Positions 16,765-26,667 of a stretch of DNA of 64,000 nucleotides are shown here, one piece after another. The stretch lies in contig NZ_JAZKUG010000001.1 of assembly GCF_036625195.1 (NCBI RefSeq), forward strand, positions 4,526,001 to 4,590,000. Reading direction: 5' to 3'. The notes beneath the pieces are model-generated. The model was not told the origin of the DNA, made no database searches, and was given only the letters and a program-made list of their open reading frames with translations. A program made the translations under genes and the position numbers. Positions within the stretch are counted from its first letter, which is position 1. Each line of letters starts with the position of its first letter. This stretch comes from Accumulibacter sp. (GTDB taxonomy: Bacteria > Pseudomonadota > Gammaproteobacteria > Burkholderiales > Rhodocyclaceae).

Positions 16765-19700
16765 TCTCCCCTCCATCTCGCGCCGGCGGGCCGGGTGGCC
16801 CACGCCGCGAACTGAGCCGCGGGCATTGGCTGGCTGAACAGGTAACCCTGCGCCTGATCGCAACCCTTCGCGCGCAGGAACGCCAGTTGCGCTTCGCTCT
16901 CGACACCCTCGGCGATGGTCTGCAAACCCAGGTTGTGCGCCAGGCTGATCGTCGCGGCAACGATCGCTTCGTCATCGGGGTCGGAAGCCAGATCGGCGAC
17001 GAACGAGCGGTCGATCTTCAACTTGTGCACCGGGAAGCGCTTGAGATAGCTCATCGACGAGTAACCGGTGCCGAAATCGTCGATCGACATCCGCACCCCC
17101 AGCGCACGCAACCGGTCCATGGTGACGATCGCTGCCAACGGCTGGTCCATCGCCACGCTCTCGGTGAGCTCGAGTTCGAGGAAGTGCGCCGGAAACTCCT
17201 CGCTGTCGAGAATCCGCGCCACCAGAGCGGGCAGTCCAGCCTGACGAAACTGCATGGCCGACAGATTGACCGCCACGCCCAGCCCCGGCAGTCCGCTCCC
17301 GTGCCAGATCCGCATCTGCCGCACCGCCATCCGCAGTGCCCACTCGCCAATCGAAAGGATCAGCCCGCAGTCCTCGGCGATCGGGATGAACTCCGCCGGC
17401 GAGACCATCCCCAACTCGGGATGCTGCCAACGCAAGAGCGCCTCGGCGCCGAGCAGTCGCCCGTCATCGAGCGCAAACTGCGGCTGGAAACGCAGACTCA
17501 GCTGGCCGAGTTCGACCGCCCGCCGCAGCTCGTTCTCGATCTGCAGGGTCCGTGCCGAACGCTGCTGCATTTCGACCGTGAAGAAGCAGTAGGCATTGCG
17601 GCCGACCTGCTTGGCGCGATACATGGCCGTATCGGCGCACATCGACAGGCTCTCGAAACTGTCGCCGTCTGCCGGGTACATCGCGATACCGGCCGAGATC
17701 GTGCAGCTCAGCTCGTGCGGCCCGACGCGATAGGCCGGTGCCGTCACCTCGAGCAGCTTGCTCGCCACATGCGCCGCGCCATCGGCATCGGTATTCGCCA
17801 GGACGACGATGAACTCGTCGCCGCCGAGCCGGGCCACCGTATCGTCATCGCGCACGGCCCCCTGCAGGCGTCGGGCCACCTGCACGAGCAATTCGTCACC
17901 GACCTGGTGCCCGAGCGAATCGTTGACGTTCTTGAAGCGGTCGAGATCGAGGAACATCAGCGCCAGCGGCTCCCGGGAGCGATGCGCACGGGCGAGGTCA
18001 TGCCGCACCCGTTCGGCGAGCAGGCTGCGATTGGGCAGTCCGGTCAGCGCATCGTAATGAGCCAGCCGCTGGATGCTCGCTTCCGCCTCCTTGTGCCGGG
18101 TGAGGTCGATGAAGCTGCCGAGATAGTGCGTGGTCACGCCTTCGCTCTCGACACGGCTGATCGACAGCCACTCGGGATAGACGCTGCCATCCTTGCGCCG
18201 GTTCCAGATCTCGCCCTGCCACGATCCATCGGCCTCGATCGCGTGCCACATGCCGCGAAAGAAGGCGGTATCGTGCCGCCCCGAGGCGAGCATGCTCGGG
18301 TTGCGGCCGAGGACCTCGGCAGCACAGTAGCCGGTGATGCGGGTGAATGCCCGGTTGACCATCACCATGCGGCAGGCCGAATCGGTAATGGCGATCCCCT
18401 CGCCGCCCCGTTCGAACACCTGGGCGGCAAGATTCAGTTCGGCCGCGGCCCGTTTCTGCTCGCTGATATCGACGATGGTTCCGAGGTAGCCCTTGAGCTG
18501 CCCACCGCCGTCACGCATGACGGTCACCGCCAGGCGCACGCTGATGCGGCGGCCGTCCTTGCGGATGCAGCTCATCTCGCGCTCGTCGGCCTCGCCGCTG
18601 ACGCGTGCCCGGACGACCAGCGCATCGAAACCAGCCTCGACGTCGATGCCGAGCGTCGCCCGCAGCGCCACCGCCGCTGTCCTGATTTCGTCGGGATCAT
18701 GCCACAGCATCGGCGTCGCGCGGCCGAGCACTTCGTCCGCGCGGTAGCCGAAGATCAGTTCGGCGCCGGGGTTGAACAGCGTGATCAGGCCCTCTGGGTC
18801 GGTCGCCACGATGCCGCAGGCGGCGCTGGCGAGAACCAGAGCCTGCTGCGCCTCGCTCTCGCGCAGGGCGACCTCGACGCGCTGCCGCTCGGCGAGCAGG
18901 GCGGCGTTCTCGAGCGCGACGGCCGCGCTCGCCGCCAGTCCCTGCAACACGCCCACATCGTCGGCATCGAAACCGCCCGGCCTGTCGTGAATCTCGAAGC
19001 AGCCGAGCAATTCACCGTCACGGCCGATGATCGGAATATCGAGCAGGTTGGTGAAACCGATCGCCTGCCGGATCTCCGGAATGACCCAGGGATCGTTTGC
19101 GGCATCGTTGCTGAGGTGGAAGCAACGCGTCTGCAACACCCGTCCCGGCACGCCGTGGCCGGCCGCGAAGCGATAGTCGATCGCCAGCCACTCGCCGGCG
19201 CGGCAGTACTCGCGGAACACCATCTGCTGTTCCTGCAGACGTGCCGCGGCGCCGCCACCGGCGCCGACCAGCCTGAGCGCCGCGACGACGAGCTGGCGCA
19301 GGATCACCGGCAGGTCGAGCCGGCTGTTGATCTCCTGGCTGACGCGCGACATCAGCTCGAGCTGCTCACTGCGTCGCAGCAGTGCCGCCTCGGCCCGCTT
19401 GCGCTCGCTGACGTCGCGCACGAGGACGACGAAACGCGGCTCGCGACCGCTCGCCTGCGCCTTGCGCGCCACCGACAACTCGAACCAGAACTGTCCTTGC
19501 GGCAGATCGAGCGCCAGCAGGCGGCCCGCCGAGTAGCCGCTGGCCTGTGCCTCGCGCAGGGCAGCGAGACAGGTGGCGGCGGCAGCGGGGTCGAGGATGT
19601 CCGACACCCGTCGGCCGACCAGGTCCGCCGAGCGGGCTGGCAACAGCCCGGCGCGCAGCGTATGGGCTTCATGGCAGATGCCGTCGAGTCCAAGCTCGAA

Positions 19701-20621
19701 CATCGGATCGGGAACGGCATTCAGTGTCGCCGCCAGCTTGGCCGTGCGCTGACGAACGACGCGTCGCAGGGTGAACACCCAGACCAGCAGCGCGGCACCG
19801 ACCAGAGAACCGGCGAGCAGGGCGTAGGCGAGATGACGGGTGCGCGGCGAGGTGACGAGGGGCGTGCCCATCCACTTCGCCCGCAAACGTCTCTCTTCGG
19901 CCGGGGTGATGGCGGCAAAGCCGCGCTGCAACAATGCCAGGCTGGCAGCGTCTCCCTTGTGTACGGCCCGATGGAAGTCCCCGGCGTAGAGGGTGAATGC
20001 CCTGTTGAAGAATTCCTCGGCGTTGTGGCGGTAGAGCAGGTAGTTGGCCGGCGGTTCGTCGAGGCAGAAGACCCGCACCTTGCCGTCGATCGCCGCCTGC
20101 ACCAGCGCCTCGTAGCTGGCGAAGGACTGGACAGCGTCGATGCCGGCCGCTGCCAGCTTCTCGACGCAGGCATCACCGGCCTTGACTCCAACCAGGAACC
20201 CATGAAGCGTGCCGACGTCGACAATGCCGCCAATGCTGGAATGCGTATAGATCGCCACCTCGATGTTCTCGTAGGGCGGCGAAAAATCCAGGCTGCGCTC
20301 GCGCTCCGGCGTCCTGAAGGCGGTGTCGAGGACCTCGCCCTGACGATCCGCCATGCGCCGCTGCGCCGTTTCCCAGTCGCTGGCCTGCAGCTCGACCGGG
20401 ACGCCGGTCTTCTCCTCCCACTGGCGCCAGAGATCGACGAGGTAACCGGTGAGCGTCCCGCCGGCATCCCGAAAGACATAGGGGGGATAGTTGTCGTCGA
20501 TCAATACGCGCAAAGCCGCGCGCGGCTGCCGATCGGGCCCGTCGTTCGCGACCGCGGCGCAGGGGGCGCAGCACGCCGCGAAGAGCAGACCCAGCAGCCA
20601 GCAGGTGCGCAGGAAACTCAT
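16761..20621 (-). CDS. Hybrid sensor: solute-binding domain, PAS, GAF, PAS, PAS, GGDEF, EAL
   Basis: 1286 residues. A signal peptide (MSFLRTCWLLGLLFAACCAP) precedes a family-3 periplasmic solute-binding domain (about 36-270, LRVLIDDNYPPYVFRDAGG, LDFSPPYENIEVAIY), one membrane helix (about 284-303), a PAS domain, a GAF domain (about 440-605), two more PAS domains, an intact GGDEF (RLGGDEFIVVLANTDADG) and an intact EAL (AEALLRWQHP, SIDDFGTGYSS, IAEGVESEAQ). It should bind a small polar ligand such as an amino acid outside the cell and adjust c-di-GMP inside. From the last PAS to the EAL it closely resembles the protein at 11336-13189, evidence of duplication. ATGA overlap with the response regulator. 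Confidence 0.9.
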   Translation of the reverse strand: MSFLRTCWLLGLLFAACCAPCAAVANDGPDRQPRAALRVLIDDNYPPYVFRDAGGTLTGYLVDLWRQWEEKTGVPVELQASDWETAQRRMADRQGEVLDTAFRTPERERSLDFSPPYENIEVAIYTHSSIGGIVDVGTLHGFLVGVKAGDACVEKLAAAGIDAVQSFASYEALVQAAIDGKVRVFCLDEPPANYLLYRHNAEEFFNRAFTLYAGDFHRAVHKGDAASLALLQRGFAAITPAEERRLRAKWMGTPLVTSPRTRHLAYALLAGSLVGAALLVWVFTLRRVVRQRTAKLAATLNAVPDPMFELGLDGICHEAHTLRAGLLPARSADLVGRRVSDILDPAAAATCLAALREAQASGYSAGRLLALDLPQGQFWFELSVARKAQASGREPRFVVLVRDVSERKRAEAALLRRSEQLELMSRVSQEINSRLDLPVILRQLVVAALRLVGAGGGAAARLQEQQMVFREYCRAGEWLAIDYRFAAGHGVPGRVLQTRCFHLSNDAANDPWVIPEIRQAIGFTNLLDIPIIGRDGELLGCFEIHDRPGGFDADDVGVLQGLAASAAVALENAALLAERQRVEVALRESEAQQALVLASAACGIVATDPEGLITLFNPGAELIFGYRADEVLGRATPMLWHDPDEIRTAAVALRATLGIDVEAGFDALVVRARVSGEADEREMSCIRKDGRRISVRLAVTVMRDGGGQLKGYLGTIVDISEQKRAAAELNLAAQVFERGGEGIAITDSACRMVMVNRAFTRITGYCAAEVLGRNPSMLASGRHDTAFFRGMWHAIEADGSWQGEIWNRRKDGSVYPEWLSISRVESEGVTTHYLGSFIDLTRHKEAEASIQRLAHYDALTGLPNRSLLAERVRHDLARAHRSREPLALMFLDLDRFKNVNDSLGHQVGDELLVQVARRLQGAVRDDDTVARLGGDEFIVVLANTDADGAAHVASKLLEVTAPAYRVGPHELSCTISAGIAMYPADGDSFESLSMCADTAMYRAKQVGRNAYCFFTVEMQQRSARTLQIENELRRAVELGQLSLRFQPQFALDDGRLLGAEALLRWQHPELGMVSPAEFIPIAEDCGLILSIGEWALRMAVRQMRIWHGSGLPGLGVAVNLSAMQFRQAGLPALVARILDSEEFPAHFLELELTESVAMDQPLAAIVTMDRLRALGVRMSIDDFGTGYSSMSYLKRFPVHKLKIDRSFVADLASDPDDEAIVAATISLAHNLGLQTIAEGVESEAQLAFLRAKGCDQAQGYLFSQPMPAAQFAAWATRPAGARWRGE

Positions 20622-20745
20622 CGAGCGGTCTCGTCGTATGCCAGAAGTGCGACGGCCAATGATAGACGACAAGCCATGCCCGCGACAGGGGCAAGCCCCC
20701 CTACGGGATGCCCCGCTGCGCCGATGCCGACACGGGCGCCGCCGG

Positions 20746-22209
20746 TCAAAGTCCGAGTTGATCCCACATTTCGTCGACGCGCCGCTTCACCGTGGCATCC
20801 ATGACGATCGGCCGACCCCACTCGCGAGCGGTTTCGCCCGGCCACTTGTTGGTGGCGTCGATCCCCATCTTGCTGCCGAGACCGGCGACCGGGCTGGCGA
20901 AGTCGAGGTAGTCGATCGGCGTGTTCTCGGCGACCAGCGTATCGCGTGCCGCATCGACGCGGGTCGTCATCGCCCAGATGACTTCCTTCCAATCGCGGAC
21001 GTCGACGTCCTCATCAACGACGATGATGAACTTGGTATACATGAACTGGCGCAGGAAGCTCCAGATGCCGAACATGACCCGTTTGGCGTGCCCCGGATAC
21101 TGCTTGCGCAGGCTCACCGCCGCCAGACGGTACGAGCAGCCCTCGGGTGGCAGGTAGAAGTCGACGATCTCCGGAAACTGCTTCTGCAACAGCGGCACGA
21201 AGACCTCGTTCAGCGCGACGCCGAGCATCGCGGGCTCGTCGGGCGGCTTGCCGGTGTAGGTGCTGTGGTAGATCGGCTGCCGCCGCATGCTCAGCCGCTC
21301 GACGGTGAACACCGGAAAGCGTGCCTGCTCGTTGTAGTAGCCGGTATGGTCGCCGTAGGGACCTTCGAGCGCGCTTTCCTGCGGGTCGATGCAGCCCTCG
21401 AGAACGATCTCGGCCGCGGCAGGCACCTGCAGGTCCGATCCCAGGCATTGCACCACTTCCGTCCTGCTGCCGCGCAGCAGGCCGGCGAACTGATACTCGG
21501 AGAGGCTGTCGGGAACCGGCGTCACGGCGGCAAGAATCGTCGCCGGGTCGGCGCCGAGGGCAACGGCGACCGGAAACCGCTGGCCGGGATGCTGCAGGCA
21601 ATGCTCGCGGAAGTCGAGCGCGCCACCGCGATGCGCCAGCCAGCGCATGATCAGCTTGTTCGGCCCGAGCACCTGCTGGCGATAGATGCCGAGGTTCTGG
21701 CGTGTCTTGTGCGGCCCGCGCGTCACCGTCAATCCCCAGGTGATCAGCGGCGCCACGTCGCCCGGCCAGCACCACTGGATCGGCAGACGAGCCAGATCGA
21801 CGTCGCGACCCTCGTAGACGACCTCCTGGCACGGCGCCGAAGAGCGCAGGCGCGGCGCCATGTTGAGCACCTGGCGGAGGACCGGCAGCTTGTCCCAGGC
21901 GTCCCGCAGGCCCCGTGGCGGTTCCGGCTCCTTGAGGTAGGCGAGCAGCTTGCCGACCTCGCGCAGCGCCTGCACGGACTCCTGCCCCATTCCCAGGGCG
22001 ACGCGGCGCGGCGTGCCGAACAGGTTGGCCAGTACCGGCATGTCGTGGCTGGTCGGCTGCTCGAAGAGCAGCGCCGGTCCACCGGCACGCAGCACGCGAT
22101 CGCAGATCTCGGTCATCTCGAACCGCGGGTCGACGGCAACGGTGATCCGCCGAAGCTCGCCCATCCTTTCCAGTTGCGCGATGAAATCGCGCAGGTCGTG
22201 ATACTTCAT
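20746..22209 (-). CDS. ubiD: 4-hydroxy-3-polyprenylbenzoate decarboxylase UbiD
   Basis: 487 residues, near the 497 of E. coli UbiD, starting MKYHDLRDFIAQLERMGEL. UbiD uses prenylated FMN to decarboxylate 4-hydroxy-3-polyprenylbenzoate in ubiquinone synthesis. Characteristic stretches include GPHKTRQNLGIYRQQV, the catalytic Glu-Arg region LEGPYGDHTGYYN, and DEDVDVRDWKEVIWAMTTR. The first in-frame codon is TTG six bases upstream; ATG is preferred. The gene for the flavin prenyltransferase UbiX is not in the window. Confidence 0.95.
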   Translation of the reverse strand: MKYHDLRDFIAQLERMGELRRITVAVDPRFEMTEICDRVLRAGGPALLFEQPTSHDMPVLANLFGTPRRVALGMGQESVQALREVGKLLAYLKEPEPPRGLRDAWDKLPVLRQVLNMAPRLRSSAPCQEVVYEGRDVDLARLPIQWCWPGDVAPLITWGLTVTRGPHKTRQNLGIYRQQVLGPNKLIMRWLAHRGGALDFREHCLQHPGQRFPVAVALGADPATILAAVTPVPDSLSEYQFAGLLRGSRTEVVQCLGSDLQVPAAAEIVLEGCIDPQESALEGPYGDHTGYYNEQARFPVFTVERLSMRRQPIYHSTYTGKPPDEPAMLGVALNEVFVPLLQKQFPEIVDFYLPPEGCSYRLAAVSLRKQYPGHAKRVMFGIWSFLRQFMYTKFIIVVDEDVDVRDWKEVIWAMTTRVDAARDTLVAENTPIDYLDFASPVAGLGSKMGIDATNKWPGETAREWGRPIVMDATVKRRVDEMWDQLGL

Positions 22210-22310
22210 CAGCAACAGGTCCGTGCGTCATTCGACCCGCGATTATAGCCTCCGCAGCCGCCGGCCAGCCGTTTGTCATGGCTCGGCCAAAGGGCGAGCC
22301 GGTCACTGAC

Positions 22311-22907
22311 TCAGTTGCTGGCTCCCGCCGCCGGCTTGCCATCCTCCCGCGCAGCTTTCCTGGCCACCCGTTCGGCTTCGTCGCGCGCCCGCTTCTCCTG
22401 TTTCGCCTGTCTGCGCGCCTGCTCGGCGGCCGCCTTCTGCCGACCCTCGGCCGCCTGCCGCTGCTTCTCCGCCAGTTTCCGCTCGCGCGCCGCGGCCTTC
22501 TCCGCCTGCTCGGCGCGATGGCGTTCTCCGTCCTCCAATTGCTCGGCTTCCCGCCGCGGCTGCTCGACGCGGCGCTGCGCTTCCTTGTCGGCGACTTCCT
22601 GCCGCCGCGCCGCACGTTCGAAGTCGCGCGCCGGCTGGTCGATGGCACGCGACTCGATGATGGTCGCGGTACGACGTTTCTTCGCCTCCTCGAGACAATC
22701 ATTGACGAGGAAACGCGAGTAGCATCGATCCTGCTCGGCCTTGTAGTCGCGCTCCGCCTGGTCGCGCATGGCCTTGGCCCGCTGCCTTTGCTGCTGCGCC
22801 TCCGCGAGCGTCTGCGGCACCGGCGCCGCGGCCTCCGGCGGCTCGGCGGCGGAGGCCACGGGCAGCACGAGCGAGAGCAACAGCAGTGAAGCGACACCAA
22901 CCTGCAT
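22311..22907 (-). CDS. Exported coiled-coil protein of unknown function
   Basis: 198 residues behind a strong AGGAGGAGG site. A clear signal peptide (MQVGVASLLLLSLVLPVASA) is followed by an Ala/Glu/Arg/Lys-rich helix predicted as a coiled coil over most of the length, interrupted by a Cys pair (DRCYSRFLVNDCLEEAKK) that could form a disulfide in the periplasm. The Ala/Lys/Arg content toward the end resembles TolA-like linkers but no TolA domain is present. Function unknown. Confidence 0.7.
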   Translation of the reverse strand: MQVGVASLLLLSLVLPVASAAEPPEAAAPVPQTLAEAQQQRQRAKAMRDQAERDYKAEQDRCYSRFLVNDCLEEAKKRRTATIIESRAIDQPARDFERAARRQEVADKEAQRRVEQPRREAEQLEDGERHRAEQAEKAAARERKLAEKQRQAAEGRQKAAAEQARRQAKQEKRARDEAERVARKAAREDGKPAAGASN

Positions 22908-23128
22908 CCTTCCTCCTCCTTCGACCACGCGTCCAACCGCCGGCAACTGCTGCCGGTCGACGCACGCCGCCACTATAAACCGAGACGCCGGTGCACGAGT
23001 GCCGCGACCCTCGACGCCTGCCGACGACGGCATGGCGACGACGGCGCTCAGGCTTGGCGGAAGCCCAGCATCGGCGGATTTGGTAGAATCGCGCCTTCAC
23101 GCCATCCGTGGTCCGCTGGGAGCCTGCC

Positions 23129-23752
23129 GTGCAAATCGTCTGCCTCGATCTCGAAGGCGTACTCGTCCCCGAAATATGGATCGAGTTCGCCACCCGCACC
23201 GGCATTCCGGAACTGCGTCGAACGACGCGCGACGAACCGGACTACGACAAGCTGATGAAATACCGTCTCGCCCTCCTCGCCGAACACCGGCTGGGCCTGC
23301 CCGACATCCAGCAGGTCATCGCCGCCATGGGCCCCTTCGACGGCGCACGCGCCTTCGTCGACGGGCTGCGCGAGAACTACCAGCTGATCATCCTCTCCGA
23401 CACCTTCTACGAGTTCGCCCACCCGCTGATGCGGCAACTGGGCTGGCCCACCCTCTTCTGCCACAGCCTCGAAGCCGGTGCCGACGGCATGCTGGTCCGT
23501 TACCATCTGCGCATGCCCGATCAGAAGCGAGAGGCGGTACGGCGACTGAAGGAACTGCGTTTCACCGTCGTCGCCGCGGGCGACTCGTACAACGATACGG
23601 CGATGCTCGCCGAGGCGCACGCCGGCATTCTCTTTCATCCGCCCGAGAACGTCATCCGCGAATTCCCGCAGTTCCCCGTCACACGCTCGTTCAGCGAACT
23701 GCGGCAGGCGATCGACATGGCTTTCAGCGCCTGCAGCAAACGGCGGGATTGA
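23129..23752 (+). CDS. thrH: Bifunctional phosphoserine phosphatase / homoserine phosphotransferase ThrH
   Basis: 207 residues from GTG 23129, placed 8 bases after GGGAG; this start gives MQIVCLDLEGVLVPEIW, which matches the start of Pseudomonas ThrH, whereas the upstream GTG at 23108 adds unrelated residues. HAD motifs are DLEGVL (nucleophile Asp7, Glu9), LSDTFYEF and AAGDSYNDTAMLAEAHAGI. ThrH dephosphorylates phosphoserine and can transfer the phosphate to homoserine, so it links serine and threonine synthesis. purU follows after 6 bases, probably in one operon supplying one-carbon metabolism. Confidence 0.93.
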   Translation: MQIVCLDLEGVLVPEIWIEFATRTGIPELRRTTRDEPDYDKLMKYRLALLAEHRLGLPDIQQVIAAMGPFDGARAFVDGLRENYQLIILSDTFYEFAHPLMRQLGWPTLFCHSLEAGADGMLVRYHLRMPDQKREAVRRLKELRFTVVAAGDSYNDTAMLAEAHAGILFHPPENVIREFPQFPVTRSFSELRQAIDMAFSACSKRRD

Positions 23753-23758
23753 CCGGCG

Positions 23759-24631
23759 ATGCACGCACGGCGTTTCTACACCCTCTCCGGTTCGTGCCCC
23801 GATCAAGTCGGCATCATCGCCCGCGTTTCCGGCTTCATCGCCGAGCACGCGGGCTGGATCCTCGAATCCAGCTACCACGCCGACGACGGCAGCGGCGACG
23901 GTGACGGCCGCTACTTCATGCGCATGGAGGTGAAGGCCGATTCTCTACCCTTTCATCTGGCCGAGTTCCGCGAGCGCTTCCGGCCGCTCGCCGAGGAACT
24001 GGCGATGGACTGGAAGATCAGCGATTCCGCCGTCAAGCGGCGGGTCGTGGTGATGGTCAGCCAGCAGGAGCACTGCCTGTATGACCTCCTCTCGCGCTGG
24101 CAGTCACGCGAGCTCGACATCGAGATTCCCTGCGTCATCTCGAATCACGATCGCTTCAAGGCCCTGGTCGAATGGCACGGCATCCCCTTCCACTGCGTGC
24201 CGGTGAACGCCGACAACCGGCAGGCGGCGAACGCCGAGATCCGCCGCATCTACGATGAGGTGCGGGGCGACACGATGGTCCTTGCCCGCTACATGCAGAT
24301 CCTGCCGGCCGAGTTCTGCGACAGTTATCCGGGACAGATCATCAACATCCACCACTCGTTCCTGCCCAGTTTCGTCGGCGCCCGTCCCTACCACCAGGCT
24401 TACCAGCGGGGCGTCAAGCTGATCGGCGCCACCTGTCATTACGTCACTCGCGACCTCGACCAGGGCCCGATCATCGAGCAGGACGTCATTCGTATCGACC
24501 ACTCGGATTCGGTCGAGGACATGGTGCGCTACGGCAAGGACATCGAGAAGGCCGTCCTGGCACGTGGGCTGCGCTACCACCTCGAGGACCGCGTGCTGGT
24601 GCACGCCAACAAGACCGTGATCTTCCGTTGA
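23759..24631 (+). CDS. purU: Formyltetrahydrofolate deformylase PurU
   Basis: 290 residues. An N-terminal ACT domain (about 5-85, CPDQVGIIARVSGFIAEHAG) is followed by a formyl-transferase-like hydrolase domain with INIHHSFLPSFVGARPYHQA and TRDLDQGPIIEQDV, the catalytic His and Asp region. PurU hydrolyses 10-formyl-THF to THF and formate, balancing one-carbon pools and supplying formate for PurT. The acidic insert DDGSGDGDGR in the ACT domain is slightly longer than usual. It follows thrH by 6 bases. Confidence 0.95.
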   Translation: MHARRFYTLSGSCPDQVGIIARVSGFIAEHAGWILESSYHADDGSGDGDGRYFMRMEVKADSLPFHLAEFRERFRPLAEELAMDWKISDSAVKRRVVVMVSQQEHCLYDLLSRWQSRELDIEIPCVISNHDRFKALVEWHGIPFHCVPVNADNRQAANAEIRRIYDEVRGDTMVLARYMQILPAEFCDSYPGQIINIHHSFLPSFVGARPYHQAYQRGVKLIGATCHYVTRDLDQGPIIEQDVIRIDHSDSVEDMVRYGKDIEKAVLARGLRYHLEDRVLVHANKTVIFR

Positions 24632-24680
24632 AATCGCCCACCGGATGTGCCCGGGCGACGGCCGGTGGGCGCTGCGCAGG

Positions 24681-26630
24681 ATGATTGCGCTCCGCAGCCT
24701 GGGCCTGCGCCGCGGCAGCAAGGTCCTGCTCGACAACGCCTCGGTGATGATCAATGCCGGAGAGCGGGTGGGCCTCGTCGGGCGCAACGGCGCCGGCAAG
24801 TCGAGCCTGTTTGCGCTCCTCGACGGCAGCCTGCACGAGGACAGCGGCGAGCTCTCGCTACCCGCCGGCTGGCGCCTGGCGCAGGTGGCGCAGGAGATGC
24901 CGGCGACCCGGGAGAGCGCCACCGACTTTGTCATCGCCGGCGACAGCCGACTGCTGGCCGCGCGGCAGGACGTGCGCCGGGCCGAAGCGGAGGGCGACGG
25001 CGAGCGCCTGGCACACGCCTACATGGCTTTGCACGACGCTGGCGAGAACGAAGCGCAGGCTCGTGCGCAGGCGCTGATCCTCGGCCTGGGTTTCCGGGCG
25101 AGCGAAGTCGAGCAGCCGGTCGACGGCTTCTCGGGCGGCTGGCGGATGCGACTGCAACTGGCGCGCGCCCTGATGTGTCCGTCCGACCTCCTGTTGCTCG
25201 ACGAGCCGACCAACCACCTCGATCTGGATGCACTGGTCTGGCTCGAGAGCTGGCTCAAGCGCTACGAAGGCACGATGCTGGTGATCAGCCACGATCGCGA
25301 CTTCCTCGATGCCGTCACCACCGTCACGCTGCATCTGGAGAATGCCAGGCTGACCCGCTACGCGGGCAACTACAGCGCCTTCGAGGAAACCCGGGTGCAG
25401 CAGATCGAGTTGCAACAGAACGCCTACCTGAAGCAGCAGGAACGGATCGCTCACCTGCAGAGCTTCATCGCGCGCTTCAAGGCCAAGGCGACGAAGGCCC
25501 GGCAGGCGCAGAGCCGGGTGAAGGCGCTGGAAAGAATGGAGCGTCTCGCCCCGGTGCTGACCAGTGCCGACTTCGGCTTCGAGTTCGGCGAGCCGGCCAG
25601 CCTGCCGAACCCGATGCTGGTGATGACCCATGCCAGCTTCGGCTACCCACCGCCAGCCGCCGCAGCCGTCGGTACGCCGGCGAGCATCGTCGTCGCCGAG
25701 GTCAACCGTTCGGTCATGGCCGGGCAGCGGATCGGCATTCTCGGAGCCAACGGACAGGGCAAGTCGACGCTGGTGAAGACCATCGCCGGCGTCCTCGCGT
25801 GTACCGGCGGCAGCATCAGCGCGGGTCGGGGGCTCAACATCGGCTACTTCGCGCAGCAGGAACTGGACGTTCTGCGCCCCGGAGAGACGCCACTGCAGCA
25901 CATGCTTCGCCTGGCCAGGGAGAACCAGGCGACCGAGCGCAGTGGGCGGGAGCAGGACCTGCGGACTTTTCTGGGCAGCTTCAACTTTGCCGGCGAAATC
26001 GTCAATCAGCCGGTTGGTACCCTCAGCGGCGGCGAGAAGGCGCGGCTGCTGCTGTGCATGATCGTCTGGCAGCGACCCAACCTGCTGCTGCTCGACGAAC
26101 CCACCAACCACCTCGATCTGGCCACCCGTGAAGCACTGGCCGTCGCCCTCAACGAGTTCGAAGGGACGGTGATGCTCGTCAGCCATGATCGCTCGCTGCT
26201 GCGCTCGGTCTGCGACGAGTTCTGGCTCGTCGCGCGCGGCGCCGTGAGCGACTTCGCGGGCGACCTCGAAGACTACCAGCGCTACCTGCTCGAGGAGGCG
26301 AGAAACCGGCGCGACAGTGTCAGGGAACTCGCCAGAAGTGCGCGCGATCGGGCCGGTCGCGAGTTGCCGGCCACCAACCCGGGAAAAAGGGCGGCCAACG
26401 ACCTGCGCGCCCTGCGGCGCGAACTGGAACGGGTCGAGCAGCGGATGCGCGCGCTGCAGGACGAACAGCGCGCGCTGGAGGCGAGCCTGTACGCGCCCGC
26501 CGGTGCCGGCGAGCTGGCCGAGCTGGGCCAACGGTTGAACCAGCTCGGCGCGGAACTGTCACCGCTTGAAGATCGCTGGCTCAGCCTCAGCGAACGCATC
26601 GAAATGGTTGACCGCGCACTGTCATCGTGA
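24681..26630 (+). CDS. ABC-F family ATPase, YheS-like
   Basis: 649 residues from the ATG giving MIALRSLGLRRGSK, which aligns with the start of E. coli YheS; 12 upstream codons also open are not needed. Two ATP-binding cassettes are visible: Walker A GRNGAGKSS and GANGQGKST, signatures DGFSGGWRMR and TLSGGEKARL, and Walker B LLLDEPTNHLDL twice. The linker between them (LKQQERIAHLQSFIARFKAK) is the ABC-F P-site tRNA interaction motif. There are no membrane spans. ABC-F proteins act at the ribosomal E site to relieve stalling. A C-terminal coiled coil ends the protein. Confidence 0.92.
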   Translation: MIALRSLGLRRGSKVLLDNASVMINAGERVGLVGRNGAGKSSLFALLDGSLHEDSGELSLPAGWRLAQVAQEMPATRESATDFVIAGDSRLLAARQDVRRAEAEGDGERLAHAYMALHDAGENEAQARAQALILGLGFRASEVEQPVDGFSGGWRMRLQLARALMCPSDLLLLDEPTNHLDLDALVWLESWLKRYEGTMLVISHDRDFLDAVTTVTLHLENARLTRYAGNYSAFEETRVQQIELQQNAYLKQQERIAHLQSFIARFKAKATKARQAQSRVKALERMERLAPVLTSADFGFEFGEPASLPNPMLVMTHASFGYPPPAAAAVGTPASIVVAEVNRSVMAGQRIGILGANGQGKSTLVKTIAGVLACTGGSISAGRGLNIGYFAQQELDVLRPGETPLQHMLRLARENQATERSGREQDLRTFLGSFNFAGEIVNQPVGTLSGGEKARLLLCMIVWQRPNLLLLDEPTNHLDLATREALAVALNEFEGTVMLVSHDRSLLRSVCDEFWLVARGAVSDFAGDLEDYQRYLLEEARNRRDSVRELARSARDRAGRELPATNPGKRAANDLRALRRELERVEQRMRALQDEQRALEASLYAPAGAGELAELGQRLNQLGAELSPLEDRWLSLSERIEMVDRALSS

Positions 26631-26667
26631 CGCGGCGTCGGGAATTCCACTTTGAATGGAGCAGGCA

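Noticed and set aside
16887..20804. A 1305-codon open frame on the plus strand opposite the large sensor gene
   Set aside because: It mirrors the hybrid sensor codon pattern, has His/Arg/Asp-rich low-information sequence and no domains; the minus-strand gene has clear domains over the same bases.
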